From contig NZ_QETA01000001.1 in the NCBI RefSeq assembly GCF_003123725.1, forward strand, positions 1,030,550-1,094,549: DNA of 64,000 nucleotides. The letters are read 5' to 3'. Below are positions 44,093 through 54,217 of this stretch, piece by piece. Source of the stretch: Corticimicrobacter populi (GTDB lineage Bacteria > Pseudomonadota > Gammaproteobacteria > Burkholderiales > Burkholderiaceae_B). The notes beneath the pieces were generated by a model. The model saw only the letters and a list, made by a program, of their open reading frames with translations, had not been told where the DNA came from and made no database searches. How positions within the stretch are numbered: position 1 is the first letter of the stretch; the number at the start of each line of letters is the position of its first letter. Made by a program: the position numbers and the translations under genes.

Positions 44093-47000
44093 CGCAGGCG
44101 ATTTTCTCCAGCGCGCCTGCGCACGTTGCACCACACTCAGTGCCGCATCGGTATTGAAATCTGCCATCGCCGCAGACAGAGCAGCCGCGCTGTCGCCCAG
44201 GGCATCGACATGCCGCGCCATCAGATCATCGAACAGGTCGAATGCCGCCATGTCGCTGCTTGCCAGCGCTTCGGCCAGGGCCGCCAGGCAAACTGCCAGG
44301 TCATTACCAGACGCCTGGGAGGCAGCGGAGTCCGGCATGTCCAGCACGGGCGGTTCATGCTGTGCCAGCCAGCCTGCATGTGCCTCCAGAGCCTCGGCCA
44401 GCATCTGCTCCAGATCCGTCACAGCATCATGCCAGTATGCCGGCAGCGATTGCCCTGACTCATCAGCCTCCAGACCACCCGCCACGACTTCGCGTTCAAG
44501 CACCGCGCAGGCCGCCGCCAGGCGATCCGCACCTGTGGCAGCCGCCGTACTTTTCAATTGATGAATGGTACTGCGCAATGCCCGCGCATCGGCCATCTCG
44601 AGCGCAGTACGGGCGGCTTCGAGCAGCCGCTTCGCAGCAGGCCTGAAATCCTCCAGCAGGCGACTGTACAGCACCTTGTCCTGCCCCAGCCTCGTCAGGG
44701 CAAGCGGCGCGTCGAATACCATTGCAGTCTCGTCCTGCAATGGCGCAACGGGCAACTGCCGCCTGACCGCCGGAAGCGTTTCCATAACGTCTGACCTGCG
44801 CTCATCGCGCAGGTAGCGTCGAATCACGGCCACCAGATCCTCAAGATGAAAGGGCTTGCCGATATGGGCATCCATGCCTGCCGCCATGCAGGCATCCCGG
44901 TCTGACTGCATGGCATTGGCCGTCATGGCGACGATGGGCAGCCCTGCATGTCGTCCATCCCGGCGAATCGCATAGGTCGCCTGCAGACCATCCATCACCG
45001 GCATCTGCATATCCATCAGGACCAGATCGTAGCCGTCAGGTTCGGCATCCAGTGCCTGCAAGCCCTGCTGTCCATTGGCAGCCACACGTACCCGTGCACC
45101 CTCCCGTTCCAGCAGACGGGTCGCCACTTCCTGATTGATATCGTTGTCTTCGACCAGCAGCAGCCTGATCCCCTCTAAACGGCGCACGACATGCTCGGAC
45201 GATGTCGGGGGCGCATCCGGTGCGCGACCACGCAAGGCCGCGCACAGCATTGAAAACGTCAGCGGCTTGCACAGCACCGGCATGCCTGCCTGCGGCGGCC
45301 GCGGATGCGAAGTCGCCAGGACAATTGCAGGCGGGCAACCGGGATCCGGGCCATGCCGTAGACGCTCGATCAATAGCTCGTGGCCCGATGCCTCGGCACT
45401 GACCAGCGCCACGGCAGGCCAATCATGCAAGGTATCCAGCACGTCCCCTGCCTGTATCGCATCGCTGCATGCCACAACCTGCCATCCCCCCTGCTGCTCC
45501 AGCAACCGGCTCAGCATGGCACGGGAGACCGCATGCGGTTCCAGCAGCAAGGCCTGCGCACCACGGGTATCGTGACACACCCCACAAAGATGTACCTGCC
45601 GGTCACGACCTGGCTGCAACACGATTTCAAAGAAGAAACAGCTACCCTTGCCAGGCTCACTGTCAACGCGCAACTCCCCGCCCATCAGTTCCACCAGGCG
45701 ATGACTGATGGCCAGGCCCAGTCCCGTTCCGCCAAAGCGGCGAGAGATGGACGCTTCTGCCTGGCTGAAGCCAGTGAAAATATGCCTCAGGGCTTCTTTG
45801 TTGATGCCGATACCGGTATCCAGTACCCGGCACTCCAGCCGAGCACCGCTGTCATCCTGGCTGACCAGGCGCAATGCCAGTCTCACCTCGCCACGCGCCG
45901 TGAACTTGATGGCATTGCCACCCAGATTGATCAGGACCTGCTTGAGTCGCAGAGCGTCGCCAATCAATACGGCCGGAATGGCCGGGTCGACATCGTAGAT
46001 CAGCTCCAGCTTTTTTTCGCCCAGGGTGCCGGACAGGATCGTCGAGACATCAGAGAGCAATTCATCCAGCGCAAAAGGCTCTGGGTCCAGCTTCATCTTA
46101 CCGGCCTCGACCTTGGAAAAATCCAGAATATCGTTGAGGATTTCCAGCAGCGAACGCGCTGCCCCTTCTGTCTTGCGCAGCAGATCAGCCTGTTCCGGGC
46201 GGACTCCGGTGGTTTCAATCAATTGCAGCAGTCCCATGATCGCATTCATGGGCGTACGGATCTCGTGACTCATGTTGGCCAGGAACTGGCTTTTACTGCG
46301 CGAGGCACTGTCCGCATTGACCAACGCCTGCTGCAGGTCGGTGATGTCGATGCAGAACATGACCCGCATGCCATCGGACGTGGCCGCCACCACGCGCTTG
46401 ATCCAGCGCCCATTGCTCAGTTGCAGGCGCTGCTGGTGTGAAGGCTGGCGCCACATCGCCAACTGACTGGCATACCAGCCGTCGGGATCGGCACGCGCTG
46501 CCAGATAACTGCCGGCATCGATCGACAGTCTCAGGATGCGTTCGATCGGCATGCCGATACGGACTTCGTGACGCCGCTCTCCCAGAAGATCCAGGTATTT
46601 GTCATTGCACAGCATCAGCCGTTCCTGCGCGTCGTAAAGTGCAAAAGCCTCATCCAGCGCATCAATGGCAGAACGCAGGATACGCTCGCTGGTTTCGATG
46701 CGCAGTCGCGCCTCGACCTGGGCACTGACATCCTGTACCGCGCCCACCAGCCGGTGAGCACGGCCGTTGAGATATTCGACCTCACAGCTAACCCGCATCC
46801 AGAGTGCGATCCCATCGGCCTGCCGGATACGGATTTCCTGGGAAAATGCTTCGCCGGTGGCCATGGTATGCCGGACCCGTTCCCTGAACGCCTGCCACAT
46901 TTCGGAAGGCAACGCCACCGGCAAGGCATCGACCCGCAGTTGCTCTCCCGGCAAGGCCAGGATTTCGCTGGCCGCCTCGGTAAAATACAGCGTGCGCGTA

Positions 47001-47911
47001 TCCAGGTTGCAGTACCAGCCACCGATACCGGCGATCCGCCCGGTACGGGCCAGCATATCGCGGCTGCGCATCAACGCCGTGATGTCGTAGCGAATCGAGA
47101 CATACTTGGCCGGCTTGCCGTCTGGCCCCGGCATCGAGGCGATCACACTGTCTAGCCAGTACAGCGAACCATCCTTGGCACGGTTGCAGATTTCGCCATG
47201 CCAGATACCACCCAGACCGATTGTCTCCCACAGATCGCGCCAGAACGCTGCATCATGCTGTCCGGAGCTGAACATGCGGTGATTACGGCCCAGCAATTCG
47301 TCTGCACGATAGCCACTGACCTGCACGAAACGCTCGTTGACACGGGTGATACGCCCCTGCAGGTCGGTTTCCGTCACAATGGCATGACGGTCCAGGATAT
47401 CCAGCACCGTCTGGCGATCACGCAGCGCCAGCAATGTCATGCGACGCTCATTGCGCTGCTGGTCGATATCGATCTGCACCACCAAGTATCCCAGGAAACG
47501 ACGTCGGGACAGGCTGTAAAGCGGATGTAGCTCGACAATCATGCAGCGCACCTCGCCGCGCTTGCTCATGAACATGACATCCCGGCGCAATTCGCGACGC
47601 GCCTTCAGGGCATCACCGACAATCTGTTGCGCAGCCGCGTCCTCGACACTGGCAAACAACAAGGCCTGCCAGGAGCGCCGGAGCAGATCCCGTTCGGCAT
47701 AGCCGGTCAACTGAACATAGGCATCATTGCACCAATGGATACAGCCATCGGCATCCAGAAGGCAAGCGGCATCGCTGCGCAGGCGCAGCATGCCAACCAT
47801 ATGCACCAGACTGCGCCGAGCCCTTTCGTCAGACCAGCGCCAGCCAAACCAGCCGCACAGTACCAGCAGTGCCAATAGGCCACACGACCAGAGCAGGGCA
47901 GGAATCGGCAT
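44087..47911 (-). CDS. Multi-PAS hybrid histidine kinase with receiver and HPt domains
   Basis: 1274 aa. One N-terminal TM (about 5-24), then four PAS/PAC units: PAS1 about 45-150, PAS2 165-285 (TETDLQGRITRVNERFVQVS), PAS3 290-405 and PAS4 415-525. HisKA with SHEIRTPMNAIMGLLQ (His near 547), HATPase with NLGGNAIKF, DTGIGI and GTGLGLAIS. A degenerate receiver (about 785-890, reading VALVSAEASG where the phospho-Asp should be), a functional receiver (VLMDMQMPVMDG, Asp near 963), and an HPt with IHQLKSTAAATG (His near 1116). The C-terminal tail is unassigned. It can relay His-Asp-His to a separate regulator, most simply the product of 47915-48295. The cytoplasmic PAS array suggests a redox, energy or small-ligand input. 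Confidence 0.92.
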   Translation of the reverse strand: MPIPALLWSCGLLALLVLCGWFGWRWSDERARRSLVHMVGMLRLRSDAACLLDADGCIHWCNDAYVQLTGYAERDLLRRSWQALLFASVEDAAAQQIVGDALKARRELRRDVMFMSKRGEVRCMIVELHPLYSLSRRRFLGYLVVQIDIDQQRNERRMTLLALRDRQTVLDILDRHAIVTETDLQGRITRVNERFVQVSGYRADELLGRNHRMFSSGQHDAAFWRDLWETIGLGGIWHGEICNRAKDGSLYWLDSVIASMPGPDGKPAKYVSIRYDITALMRSRDMLARTGRIAGIGGWYCNLDTRTLYFTEAASEILALPGEQLRVDALPVALPSEMWQAFRERVRHTMATGEAFSQEIRIRQADGIALWMRVSCEVEYLNGRAHRLVGAVQDVSAQVEARLRIETSERILRSAIDALDEAFALYDAQERLMLCNDKYLDLLGERRHEVRIGMPIERILRLSIDAGSYLAARADPDGWYASQLAMWRQPSHQQRLQLSNGRWIKRVVAATSDGMRVMFCIDITDLQQALVNADSASRSKSQFLANMSHEIRTPMNAIMGLLQLIETTGVRPEQADLLRKTEGAARSLLEILNDILDFSKVEAGKMKLDPEPFALDELLSDVSTILSGTLGEKKLELIYDVDPAIPAVLIGDALRLKQVLINLGGNAIKFTARGEVRLALRLVSQDDSGARLECRVLDTGIGINKEALRHIFTGFSQAEASISRRFGGTGLGLAISHRLVELMGGELRVDSEPGKGSCFFFEIVLQPGRDRQVHLCGVCHDTRGAQALLLEPHAVSRAMLSRLLEQQGGWQVVACSDAIQAGDVLDTLHDWPAVALVSAEASGHELLIERLRHGPDPGCPPAIVLATSHPRPPQAGMPVLCKPLTFSMLCAALRGRAPDAPPTSSEHVVRRLEGIRLLLVEDNDINQEVATRLLEREGARVRVAANGQQGLQALDAEPDGYDLVLMDMQMPVMDGLQATYAIRRDGRHAGLPIVAMTANAMQSDRDACMAAGMDAHIGKPFHLEDLVAVIRRYLRDERRSDVMETLPAVRRQLPVAPLQDETAMVFDAPLALTRLGQDKVLYSRLLEDFRPAAKRLLEAARTALEMADARALRSTIHQLKSTAAATGADRLAAACAVLEREVVAGGLEADESGQSLPAYWHDAVTDLEQMLAEALEAHAGWLAQHEPPVLDMPDSAASQASGNDLAVCLAALAEALASSDMAAFDLFDDLMARHVDALGDSAAALSAAMADFNTDAALSVVQRAQARWRKSPAS

Positions 47912-47914
47912 AGG

Positions 47915-48295
47915 CTACCCCGGTATCAATTGCGCCAGCTCGGTCGCCAGCACATCCAGCGCCAGAGGTTTCTCGACGAAACCATTGGCTCCCGCAGCCA
48001 TGAAATGATGACGGGTTGCCTCGGTCACATAGCCGGAAATCATCAACACCGGCAAACGCTTGCCACCCGCCGTATGTTCGCGTGCGCGCAACGCCCGCAA
48101 CGTAGCATCACCACAAGGATGTGGCATGTTGACGTCCAGCATCATCACATCGAAAGACTGCTCGGCCAGCAAACGCAGCGCCTTGTCGCCATCGCTTGCC
48201 AGTGCCCCGGTATGCCCCAGCTCCTTCAGTAATCTGGCCGCAATTCGCAGGTTGAGCACATCATCATCAACCACCAGGATACGCAATGTCTTCAT
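47915..48295 (-). CDS. Single-domain response regulator
   Basis: 126 aa, receiver only. Acidic pocket [19 protein letters not shown], phospho-Asp in [13 protein letters not shown], Ser in VLMISGY and Lys in GFVEKPLAL. With no output domain it probably passes phosphate (CheY- or Spo0F-like) or binds a partner. It sits between the chemoreceptor (4-nt overlap) and the kinase (3-bp gap), so the three are one operon. Confidence 0.92.
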   Translation of the reverse strand: MKTLRILVVDDDVLNLRIAARLLKELGHTGALASDGDKALRLLAEQSFDVMMLDVNMPHPCGDATLRALRAREHTAGGKRLPVLMISGYVTEATRHHFMAAGANGFVEKPLALDVLATELAQLIPG

Positions 48296-50265
48296 TCCAG
48301 ACCAGCGGCACTGCGGATGGCCTGGGTCAGCGTCTGACCGGCCCGATGCAACGGACGATTGGTCGCCAATGCCTGCTCGGCCTCATCCATCTGCCGGCGG
48401 TTGATCAAGTCAGCCACGGCCCCCACCTCGGTATGGAAATTACGATGGGCGCTGAACAGTGTCGCAAAGGCTGGCTCGCCTTCGAACTGCTGGCGTCCGG
48501 GTCCGAGCAGCCAAGCGCCCAGCGCGCAGCAATCATCGCGCCCGGCACGCTGATCAATGGTCAGTTTGCGGTTGATCGCATTGCGCAGCGTCACCCGCCA
48601 TTGCTGGTGGCTGGCGATGGCCTGCTCGAAATCGATATGACCGGCATCATCAATCACATCGCCACGCTGCTGGCGACGCAACTCGACGGCATCGGTCTCG
48701 GCCAAAGTGGTGTCCCTTTCGGTCAGGCGGAACACACGGATGGTATTGTGGACCAATGCCACCTGGCGGTTGAGCGAGTTGGCAGATGAAGCCAGATCCT
48801 CGACCATGGCGGCATTCTGCTGAGTGATCGTATCCAGCCCTGAGATCGCATCATTGATCTGGCCCACGCCTGCCGACTGCTCCTGCGAAGCATGGCTGAT
48901 CTGCTCAAGGACTGCACTGACCTCGCCGACTGCGCCAGTCACCTCCCCCATCCGCGCCAGGGCATCGGCGGCACGCTGGCCCCCTGCCATGACTCGCTGA
49001 CCGGACTCTTCGATCAGGCTGCGCACTTCCTTCGCTGCACCGGCCGTACGCTGGGCCAGCGCCCGCACTTCGGCGGCCACTACGGCAAAGCCGCGTCCCT
49101 GTTCGCCCGCGCGTGCCGCTTCGACCGCTGCATTCAAGGCCAGGATATTGGTCTGGAATGCCACACCCTCGATCACATGAATGATGTCCTGGATACGCTG
49201 AGAAGACTCCTCGATTTCCTGCATGGTGCTCGCGACGCTCTGCACGGCGCCATTGCCACGCTCTACAGCCTGTGCGGTCAGGCGGGCACGTTCGGCACCT
49301 TGCTGGGCCAGTTGCGTGGTCTGCTGGATAGTGCTGTAGATCTGCGCCATGGTCGCAGCTGTTTCTTCGAGGTTGCTGGCCTGCGTCTCGGTACGCGCCA
49401 TCATGTCCTTGTTGCCATTGGCAATCTCCTGGGTCCCTCCCAGCAGATTGGCCACTTCATGGCGAACATCGCGTACCACCGTACGTACCGATACATTCAA
49501 CTGAGCCAGCGCAAGTTGCAACTGGGCGACTTCGCCCTTGCCTGTAACCTGGACAAAACGCGACAGGTCCCCGCCTGCCATCAGGTTGGCCGTGGCGACG
49601 ACCTGCCTCAGAGGCCCCAGAATCAGATGCATCATCAGCCAGGCGGCGCATACCGCCCCCAGAACCGCCACGGTCGCCACGCCCCACACCGGCGCACCCG
49701 CCAATACAGCAGCCAGCGGCATGAGAGCAGCCAGCAAAGACAGCGCCACGATCTGCCCACGCATGCCGGGCTTCAGCCAACGTCCCAGACGTCCCGGCAG
49801 CGTGCAACGCACCACCGCACCACGCTGCAGGCCGTGCACCCGCCGTCCTTCCGAGGCTTCCTGGCGCATCATGGCATAAAGACTGTCGGCCGCTGCAATC
49901 TCGTCATCGGCTGCGCGCGTACGCACCGACAGGAAGCCGACGGTGCGCTCGCCATCACGAACGGGGGTCACATTGGCCCTGACCCAATAGTAGTCGCCGT
50001 TCTTGCGACGATTCTTGACCAATGCCGTCCAGGGCAGACCTGCCTGGATGGTTTCCCACATATCCCTGAAGGCTTCTTCGGGCATATCGGGATGGCGCAC
50101 GATATTGTGCGCCTGCCCCAGCAACTCCGATGGATTGAAGCCGCTGACAGCAATGAAGTTGGAATTGCAGTAGGTAATGCGTCCTTTCAGATCCGTGATC
50201 GAGATCAACGTCTGATCGGCGGGAAAGGCATAGGCGTTTTGGGTAACCGGCAGGTTATTACGCAT
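48292..50265 (-). CDS. Aer-like PAS chemoreceptor with C-terminal zinc-binding CZB domain
   Basis: 657 aa. N-terminal PAS (about 12-115: [40 protein letters not shown], the Aer/PAS_3 pattern). Two membrane helices around 165-215 with almost no periplasmic part, HAMP, and a signalling domain with [20 protein letters not shown]. The C-terminus (about 545-640) fits CZB: HQQW near 553, the Cys of [10 protein letters not shown] near 580 and HRNFH near 607. In known CZB proteins these His and Cys residues hold zinc and the Cys reacts with HOCl or other oxidants. The protein thus appears to combine redox/energy sensing and oxidant sensing. First gene of the three-gene sensory operon. Confidence 0.9.
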   Translation of the reverse strand: MRNNLPVTQNAYAFPADQTLISITDLKGRITYCNSNFIAVSGFNPSELLGQAHNIVRHPDMPEEAFRDMWETIQAGLPWTALVKNRRKNGDYYWVRANVTPVRDGERTVGFLSVRTRAADDEIAAADSLYAMMRQEASEGRRVHGLQRGAVVRCTLPGRLGRWLKPGMRGQIVALSLLAALMPLAAVLAGAPVWGVATVAVLGAVCAAWLMMHLILGPLRQVVATANLMAGGDLSRFVQVTGKGEVAQLQLALAQLNVSVRTVVRDVRHEVANLLGGTQEIANGNKDMMARTETQASNLEETAATMAQIYSTIQQTTQLAQQGAERARLTAQAVERGNGAVQSVASTMQEIEESSQRIQDIIHVIEGVAFQTNILALNAAVEAARAGEQGRGFAVVAAEVRALAQRTAGAAKEVRSLIEESGQRVMAGGQRAADALARMGEVTGAVGEVSAVLEQISHASQEQSAGVGQINDAISGLDTITQQNAAMVEDLASSANSLNRQVALVHNTIRVFRLTERDTTLAETDAVELRRQQRGDVIDDAGHIDFEQAIASHQQWRVTLRNAINRKLTIDQRAGRDDCCALGAWLLGPGRQQFEGEPAFATLFSAHRNFHTEVGAVADLINRRQMDEAEQALATNRPLHRAGQTLTQAIRSAAGLE

Positions 50266-50371
50266 TATTTAAAATCCCGTCGCGTTGTGAAACGAAATTC
50301 TAATTCAAGCTCTCTCTACCAGCCAGCGATATTAGAGTGTCGGTTTATCGCATCAGACGGATTGATCCACA

Positions 50372-50989
50372 TCATATTTTCGCCAGGCCCAGCAACACGC
50401 CAAAGCCAACCAGCAAGGCACCAAACACCCGATCGATCCAGTGACGAAACGCCAGGAGTTTCAACCTCACCTGCCCAGCAGAAAAGCACAACGCCACCAG
50501 GCTGAACCAGACAATATGTGCCAGTGAGATAAACACACCGTAACCAATCTGCACAGCGAACGGCGTCTGCGGCCCTACCACTTGCATGAACAGACTGACG
50601 ATAAAAATCGTGGTCTTGGGATTGAGCGCATTGGTCAGAAAACCGACGCGCAGCGCCATGAAATCTGAAAGCGCCACGGCCGGCTGCGCGATATCCTGCT
50701 GCAGAGCGGTCGGGCGGCTACGCAGCATTTTCACCCCCAGCCAGACCAGCCAGGCCGCCCCCACCAGTTTGACCACACCAAACAGCCAGGGCGACTGCCG
50801 AATCAACAGCCCCACACCCAGCAGCGTGTAGGCCACATGCACCAGCACACCCAGCCCGATGCCCAGCGCAGTCAGCACGCCGGCACGCCGCGACAGCACC
50901 AGGCTATTGCGCGTCACTATCGCAAAATCCGGCCCCGGACTCATCACCGCCAATATCGTGATGGTGACAACAGCAAGCAGTTCCGTCAT
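50372..50989 (-). CDS. LysE/RhtB-family amino-acid exporter
   Basis: 205 aa with six hydrophobic helices. Signatures: VMSPGPDFAIVTRNSLVLSR after TM1 and FLTNALNPKTTIFIVSLFMQ. Members export amino acids such as threonine, homoserine or lysine. It is divergent from a LysR regulator with a 66-bp gap, a typical exporter-regulator pair. Substrate unknown. Confidence 0.9.
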   Translation of the reverse strand: MTELLAVVTITILAVMSPGPDFAIVTRNSLVLSRRAGVLTALGIGLGVLVHVAYTLLGVGLLIRQSPWLFGVVKLVGAAWLVWLGVKMLRSRPTALQQDIAQPAVALSDFMALRVGFLTNALNPKTTIFIVSLFMQVVGPQTPFAVQIGYGVFISLAHIVWFSLVALCFSAGQVRLKLLAFRHWIDRVFGALLVGFGVLLGLAKI

Positions 50990-51055
50990 GATTCATTCCA
51001 GCACAAATGGGTATAGAGCCGCGATCCTAAGCCATTGCTTACTGAATGAAAAACG

Positions 51056-51994
51056 ATGATTGCTGACCAATATAGTGAGCCAGACTCACAGAATTCTCGA
51101 CACAGTCTGCCGCCGCTGGGTGCCCTGCGCTGTTTCGAGGCAGCCGCACGCCTTGAGAATTTCAGCCGGGCCGCCGATGAGTTGCACCTCACGCACGGAG
51201 CCATCAGCCGGGCAGTGCGTCAGGTGGAGGTACATCTGGGACTGCCCCTTTTTGAACGTCGCCAGCGCCGAGTCTTCCTCAATGATGCCGGCAGGCTGCT
51301 GTTTCATGCGGTGCGCGATGGCCTGGAAACGATCCGACAGGCGGCCGACGCTCTGCGTACGCACCCTCGCCCTACCCGCCGATGGGTACTGTCCTGTGAG
51401 CCCACGCTGCTGATGCGCTGGCTGATTCCCCGCTGGCCGGCGTTCCAGGCTCGTCACCCCGAACTGCAGATTCACCTGAGCGCAGGGGGCGGCCCATTTA
51501 CCTTTGATGACGGTATTGACCTGGCGATCCGTCGCGACGATTTCCCCTGGCCTGCCGGCACACATGCCGAACCGCTCTTTGCGGAACGGGTCGGCCCGGT
51601 CTGCCGTCCCGATCAGGCTGCCACATGGTTTTCCGGCACGGAAACCCAGGCACTGCGGGCAGATGCGCCCAGGCTGCATACGCATACGCGCCCGCAAGCC
51701 TGGAGCGAATGGGCCAGGCACGCAGGACAGCGTCTCCGCCCGGCCAGGCAGCCGACAGCAGGACACCCCCAATGGTTCGAGCATTTCTATTTCAGCCTGC
51801 AGGCAGCCATCGCCGGCCTGGGCGTCGCCATTGCGCCATGGCATCTGGCCTGCGACGACCTTGCCAGTGGCGTCCTGTCGGCCCCGCTGGGCTTTGTGGA
51901 AGATGGTTCGCACTACTGGCTGCTGTCTCCCGGCCCCGCTGCCGTCGGAACGGTGCCACAACAGTTGCTGGCATGGCTGCGGAAAATCGCCTGA
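51056..51994 (+). CDS. LysR-type regulator (GcvA branch)
   Basis: 312 aa. HTH region: LPPLGALRCFEAAARLENFS then LTHGAISRAVRQVEVHLGLP. The effector domain has the GcvA-like WVLSCEPTLLMRWLIPRW. It is divergent from the LysE exporter at 50372 and upstream of another at 52111, so either or both may be its targets. The effector is probably an amino acid. Confidence 0.87.
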   Translation: MIADQYSEPDSQNSRHSLPPLGALRCFEAAARLENFSRAADELHLTHGAISRAVRQVEVHLGLPLFERRQRRVFLNDAGRLLFHAVRDGLETIRQAADALRTHPRPTRRWVLSCEPTLLMRWLIPRWPAFQARHPELQIHLSAGGGPFTFDDGIDLAIRRDDFPWPAGTHAEPLFAERVGPVCRPDQAATWFSGTETQALRADAPRLHTHTRPQAWSEWARHAGQRLRPARQPTAGHPQWFEHFYFSLQAAIAGLGVAIAPWHLACDDLASGVLSAPLGFVEDGSHYWLLSPGPAAVGTVPQQLLAWLRKIA

Positions 51995-52110
51995 ACTGCG
52001 ACAAAAAAGATAAGATGTCACGGCAGTGATCTATCTCTCTGCCGCGCATCCAGTGCCAAGCAAAAAGTATCCAGCCTGCCCCCGACTCCATCTACAAGCA
52101 ACCCGATATC

Positions 52111-52743
52111 GTGCCAGAAGTCTCCAGCCTGATCGCCTTCGCACTCGTGTCTCTCGGCATGGTGCTCACCCCCGGCCCCAACATGATCTACCTGATCTCG
52201 CGTTCGCTCTGTCAGGGGCGACGTGCCGGTCTGATTTCACTGGGCGGCGTCGCCCTCGGCTTTGTGTTCTATATGCTGTGCGCAGCCTTCGGCATTACCG
52301 CACTGGTCATGGCCGTTCCATACGCCTACGACGCCTTGCGCATCGGCGGTGCACTTTACCTGCTCTATCTTGCCTGGCAGGCCGTAAAACCCGGTGGCCG
52401 CTCTCCCTTCCAGGTACGCGATCTGCCTCATGACAGCCCGCGCAAGCTGTTCCTGATGGGATTCGTCACCAACCTGCTCAATCCCAAGATTGCCATCATG
52501 TATCTGTCGCTGCTGCCACAGTTCATCGCGCCGGATCACGGCAGCGTGCTGGCGCAGTCACTGATGCTCGGTTTCGTCCAGATCCTGGTCAGTGTCAGCG
52601 TCAATGCCCTGATCGCCATCATGGCCGGCAGCATCGCCGTCTTCCTGGGCGGCCGTCCGCTCTGGCAGGTCATCCAGCGCTGGCTGATGGGCACCGTGCT
52701 GGCCGGACTCGCGGTACGGATGTTCCTGGAAGGCCGGCGCTAG
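52111..52743 (+). CDS. LysE/RhtB-family amino-acid exporter
   Basis: 210 aa with six helices and signatures VLTPGPNMIYLISRSLCQGR and GFVTNLLNPKIAIMYLSLLP. The start is GTG 52111. It lies 116 bp after the LysR gene. Distinct from the exporter at 50372 and not a recent duplicate by sequence. Confidence 0.9.
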   Translation: MPEVSSLIAFALVSLGMVLTPGPNMIYLISRSLCQGRRAGLISLGGVALGFVFYMLCAAFGITALVMAVPYAYDALRIGGALYLLYLAWQAVKPGGRSPFQVRDLPHDSPRKLFLMGFVTNLLNPKIAIMYLSLLPQFIAPDHGSVLAQSLMLGFVQILVSVSVNALIAIMAGSIAVFLGGRPLWQVIQRWLMGTVLAGLAVRMFLEGRR

Positions 52744-52789
52744 GGCGATACACCAGGCAGGGCGAATCGGCCTCTTGGCCGGGCTTGGC

Positions 52790-53641
52790 TCAGCGTGCTG
52801 CCAGCGCCTGTGCCACAGCCTGCTGCAGTGAGGTGGTCGGACGGCCGATCAGCCGGGACAGCGTCTTGTCCTCCGAGAACAGGGCTCCCCTGGATGCCCC
52901 GACGTCCCACGAGGCAATGGCAGCCGCCAGACCTTCCGGCAAGCCGAACCCCACCAGCGCCTTGGCATACTCGGCTTCCGGCAAGTCCTGGTAGACCACC
53001 TGCTTGCCACTCTGGCGGCTCACTTCTGCAGCCAGGTCCTTCAGCGTCCAGGCATGATCGCCTGCCAGTTCATAAGTCGCCCCCTCGTGTCCCGTACCGG
53101 TCAGGGCTGCGACGGCCGCCTCCGCAAAATCCTCGCGCGTAGCCGAGGCAATACGCCCCTCGCCGGCGCTGCCGATCAGGGCACCATGTGCCAGTGCCGC
53201 GTCGAGTGCGCCGAGATAGTTCTCTGTATACCAGCCATTGCGCAGAATGGTGTAAGGCACCCCCGCAGACTTGAGCTCGGCCTCGGTGGCGCGATGCTCG
53301 TCCGCAAGACTCAGCGGTGAATGATCCGCCCCCAGCAGGCTGGTGTAGACGATACGCTTGACGCCGGCCTGCCGGGCCGCCGCAATGACATTGGCATGCT
53401 GGACGGCGCGCTGCCCCACTTCGCTGGAAGAAATCAGCAGCAGCGTGTCGACACCCGCCAGGGCCGGCACCAGCGTTGCAGGCTTGGCATAGTCGGCAGC
53501 GCGTGCCGACACCCCCAGCGACTGCACTTTCTCGGGACTGCGCACCAGCGCCACGATCTGGTCGGCAGGCACCTTCTGCTTGAGTTTTTCGATCACGATA
53601 CGACCGAGTTGGCCCGATGCACCCGTTACAGCAATAGTCAT
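52790..53641 (-). CDS. NmrA/QorB-like NAD(P)H:quinone oxidoreductase
   Basis: 283 aa from ATG 53641. Rossmann loop GASGQLG (7-13), then QIVALVRSPEKVQSLGVSAR, ADYAKPATLVPALAGVDTLL and NGWYTENYLG, matching QorB-type atypical SDRs that reduce quinones with NADPH. It is divergent from an HxlR regulator, the same pairing as qorB-ytfH (QorR) in E. coli, so it is probably induced by electrophiles or quinones. Confidence 0.88.
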   Translation of the reverse strand: MTIAVTGASGQLGRIVIEKLKQKVPADQIVALVRSPEKVQSLGVSARAADYAKPATLVPALAGVDTLLLISSSEVGQRAVQHANVIAAARQAGVKRIVYTSLLGADHSPLSLADEHRATEAELKSAGVPYTILRNGWYTENYLGALDAALAHGALIGSAGEGRIASATREDFAEAAVAALTGTGHEGATYELAGDHAWTLKDLAAEVSRQSGKQVVYQDLPEAEYAKALVGFGLPEGLAAAIASWDVGASRGALFSEDKTLSRLIGRPTTSLQQAVAQALAAR

Positions 53642-53700
53642 GTGAATCTCCTTGGTTGAACGAAAAAGCAAACTTCCACTCGACTATAGACCCAATACTG

Positions 53701-53728
53701 ACTTATAGTAAGTACATACATAAATGTA
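53701..53728. promoter_or_regulatory. Candidate HxlR operators in the qorB-like/HxlR gap
   Basis: ACTTA-TAG-TAAGT (53701-53713) and TACAT-ACATAA-ATGTA (53713-53728) are adjacent inverted repeats in the 105-bp AT-rich divergent promoter region, where an HxlR dimer would be expected to bind. Confidence 0.5.
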
Positions 53729-53746
53729 AGTATATAGATATTGGAT

Positions 53747-54199
53747 ATGACGACCTCCCCTATCCTGCATGCATCAACCCAACCCGCAGTCGTTGCAGAG
53801 CCCGCCTCGCTTTCCGAAAAACTGCTGCGCGGCGATGTGATGGCGACGGCCTGTCCATCCCGCGAGATCCTGACCCACCTCACCAGCCGCTGGGGCGTAC
53901 TCGTCCTGCTGGCGCTGCTGGGCGGTACGCAACGTTTCAGCCAATTGCGACGCAACATCGGCGGCGTCAGTGAGCGCATGCTGGCCCAGACACTGCAGTT
54001 GCTCGAGAAAGACAGAATGCTGGAGCGACATGCCCACAAGGTCGTGCCACCCCACGTCGATTACACACTGACACCGCTGGGCCACGAGGCCGCCATCCGC
54101 GTCAGGGAACTGGCCGACTGGATTGAATTGAATCTCCCTGCGCTGACGGACGGCGCACAGGCGAACGGACCCGGCGAACTGCCACAACCCGCCCCCTGA
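53747..54199 (+). CDS. HxlR-family redox-sensing regulator
   Basis: 150 aa. The winged helix is preceded by the family Cys (ATACPSREILTHLTSRWGVL), then GTQRFSQLRRNIGGVSERML, LLEKDRMLER and DYTLTPLGHEA. HxlR members such as QorR and HypR sense electrophiles or disulfide stress through this Cys. Divergent from the QorB-like gene and 18 bp before a SnoaL-like gene. Confidence 0.9.
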   Translation: MTTSPILHASTQPAVVAEPASLSEKLLRGDVMATACPSREILTHLTSRWGVLVLLALLGGTQRFSQLRRNIGGVSERMLAQTLQLLEKDRMLERHAHKVVPPHVDYTLTPLGHEAAIRVRELADWIELNLPALTDGAQANGPGELPQPAP

Positions 54200-54217
54200 T
54201 ACAGACAAGGCATTCCC

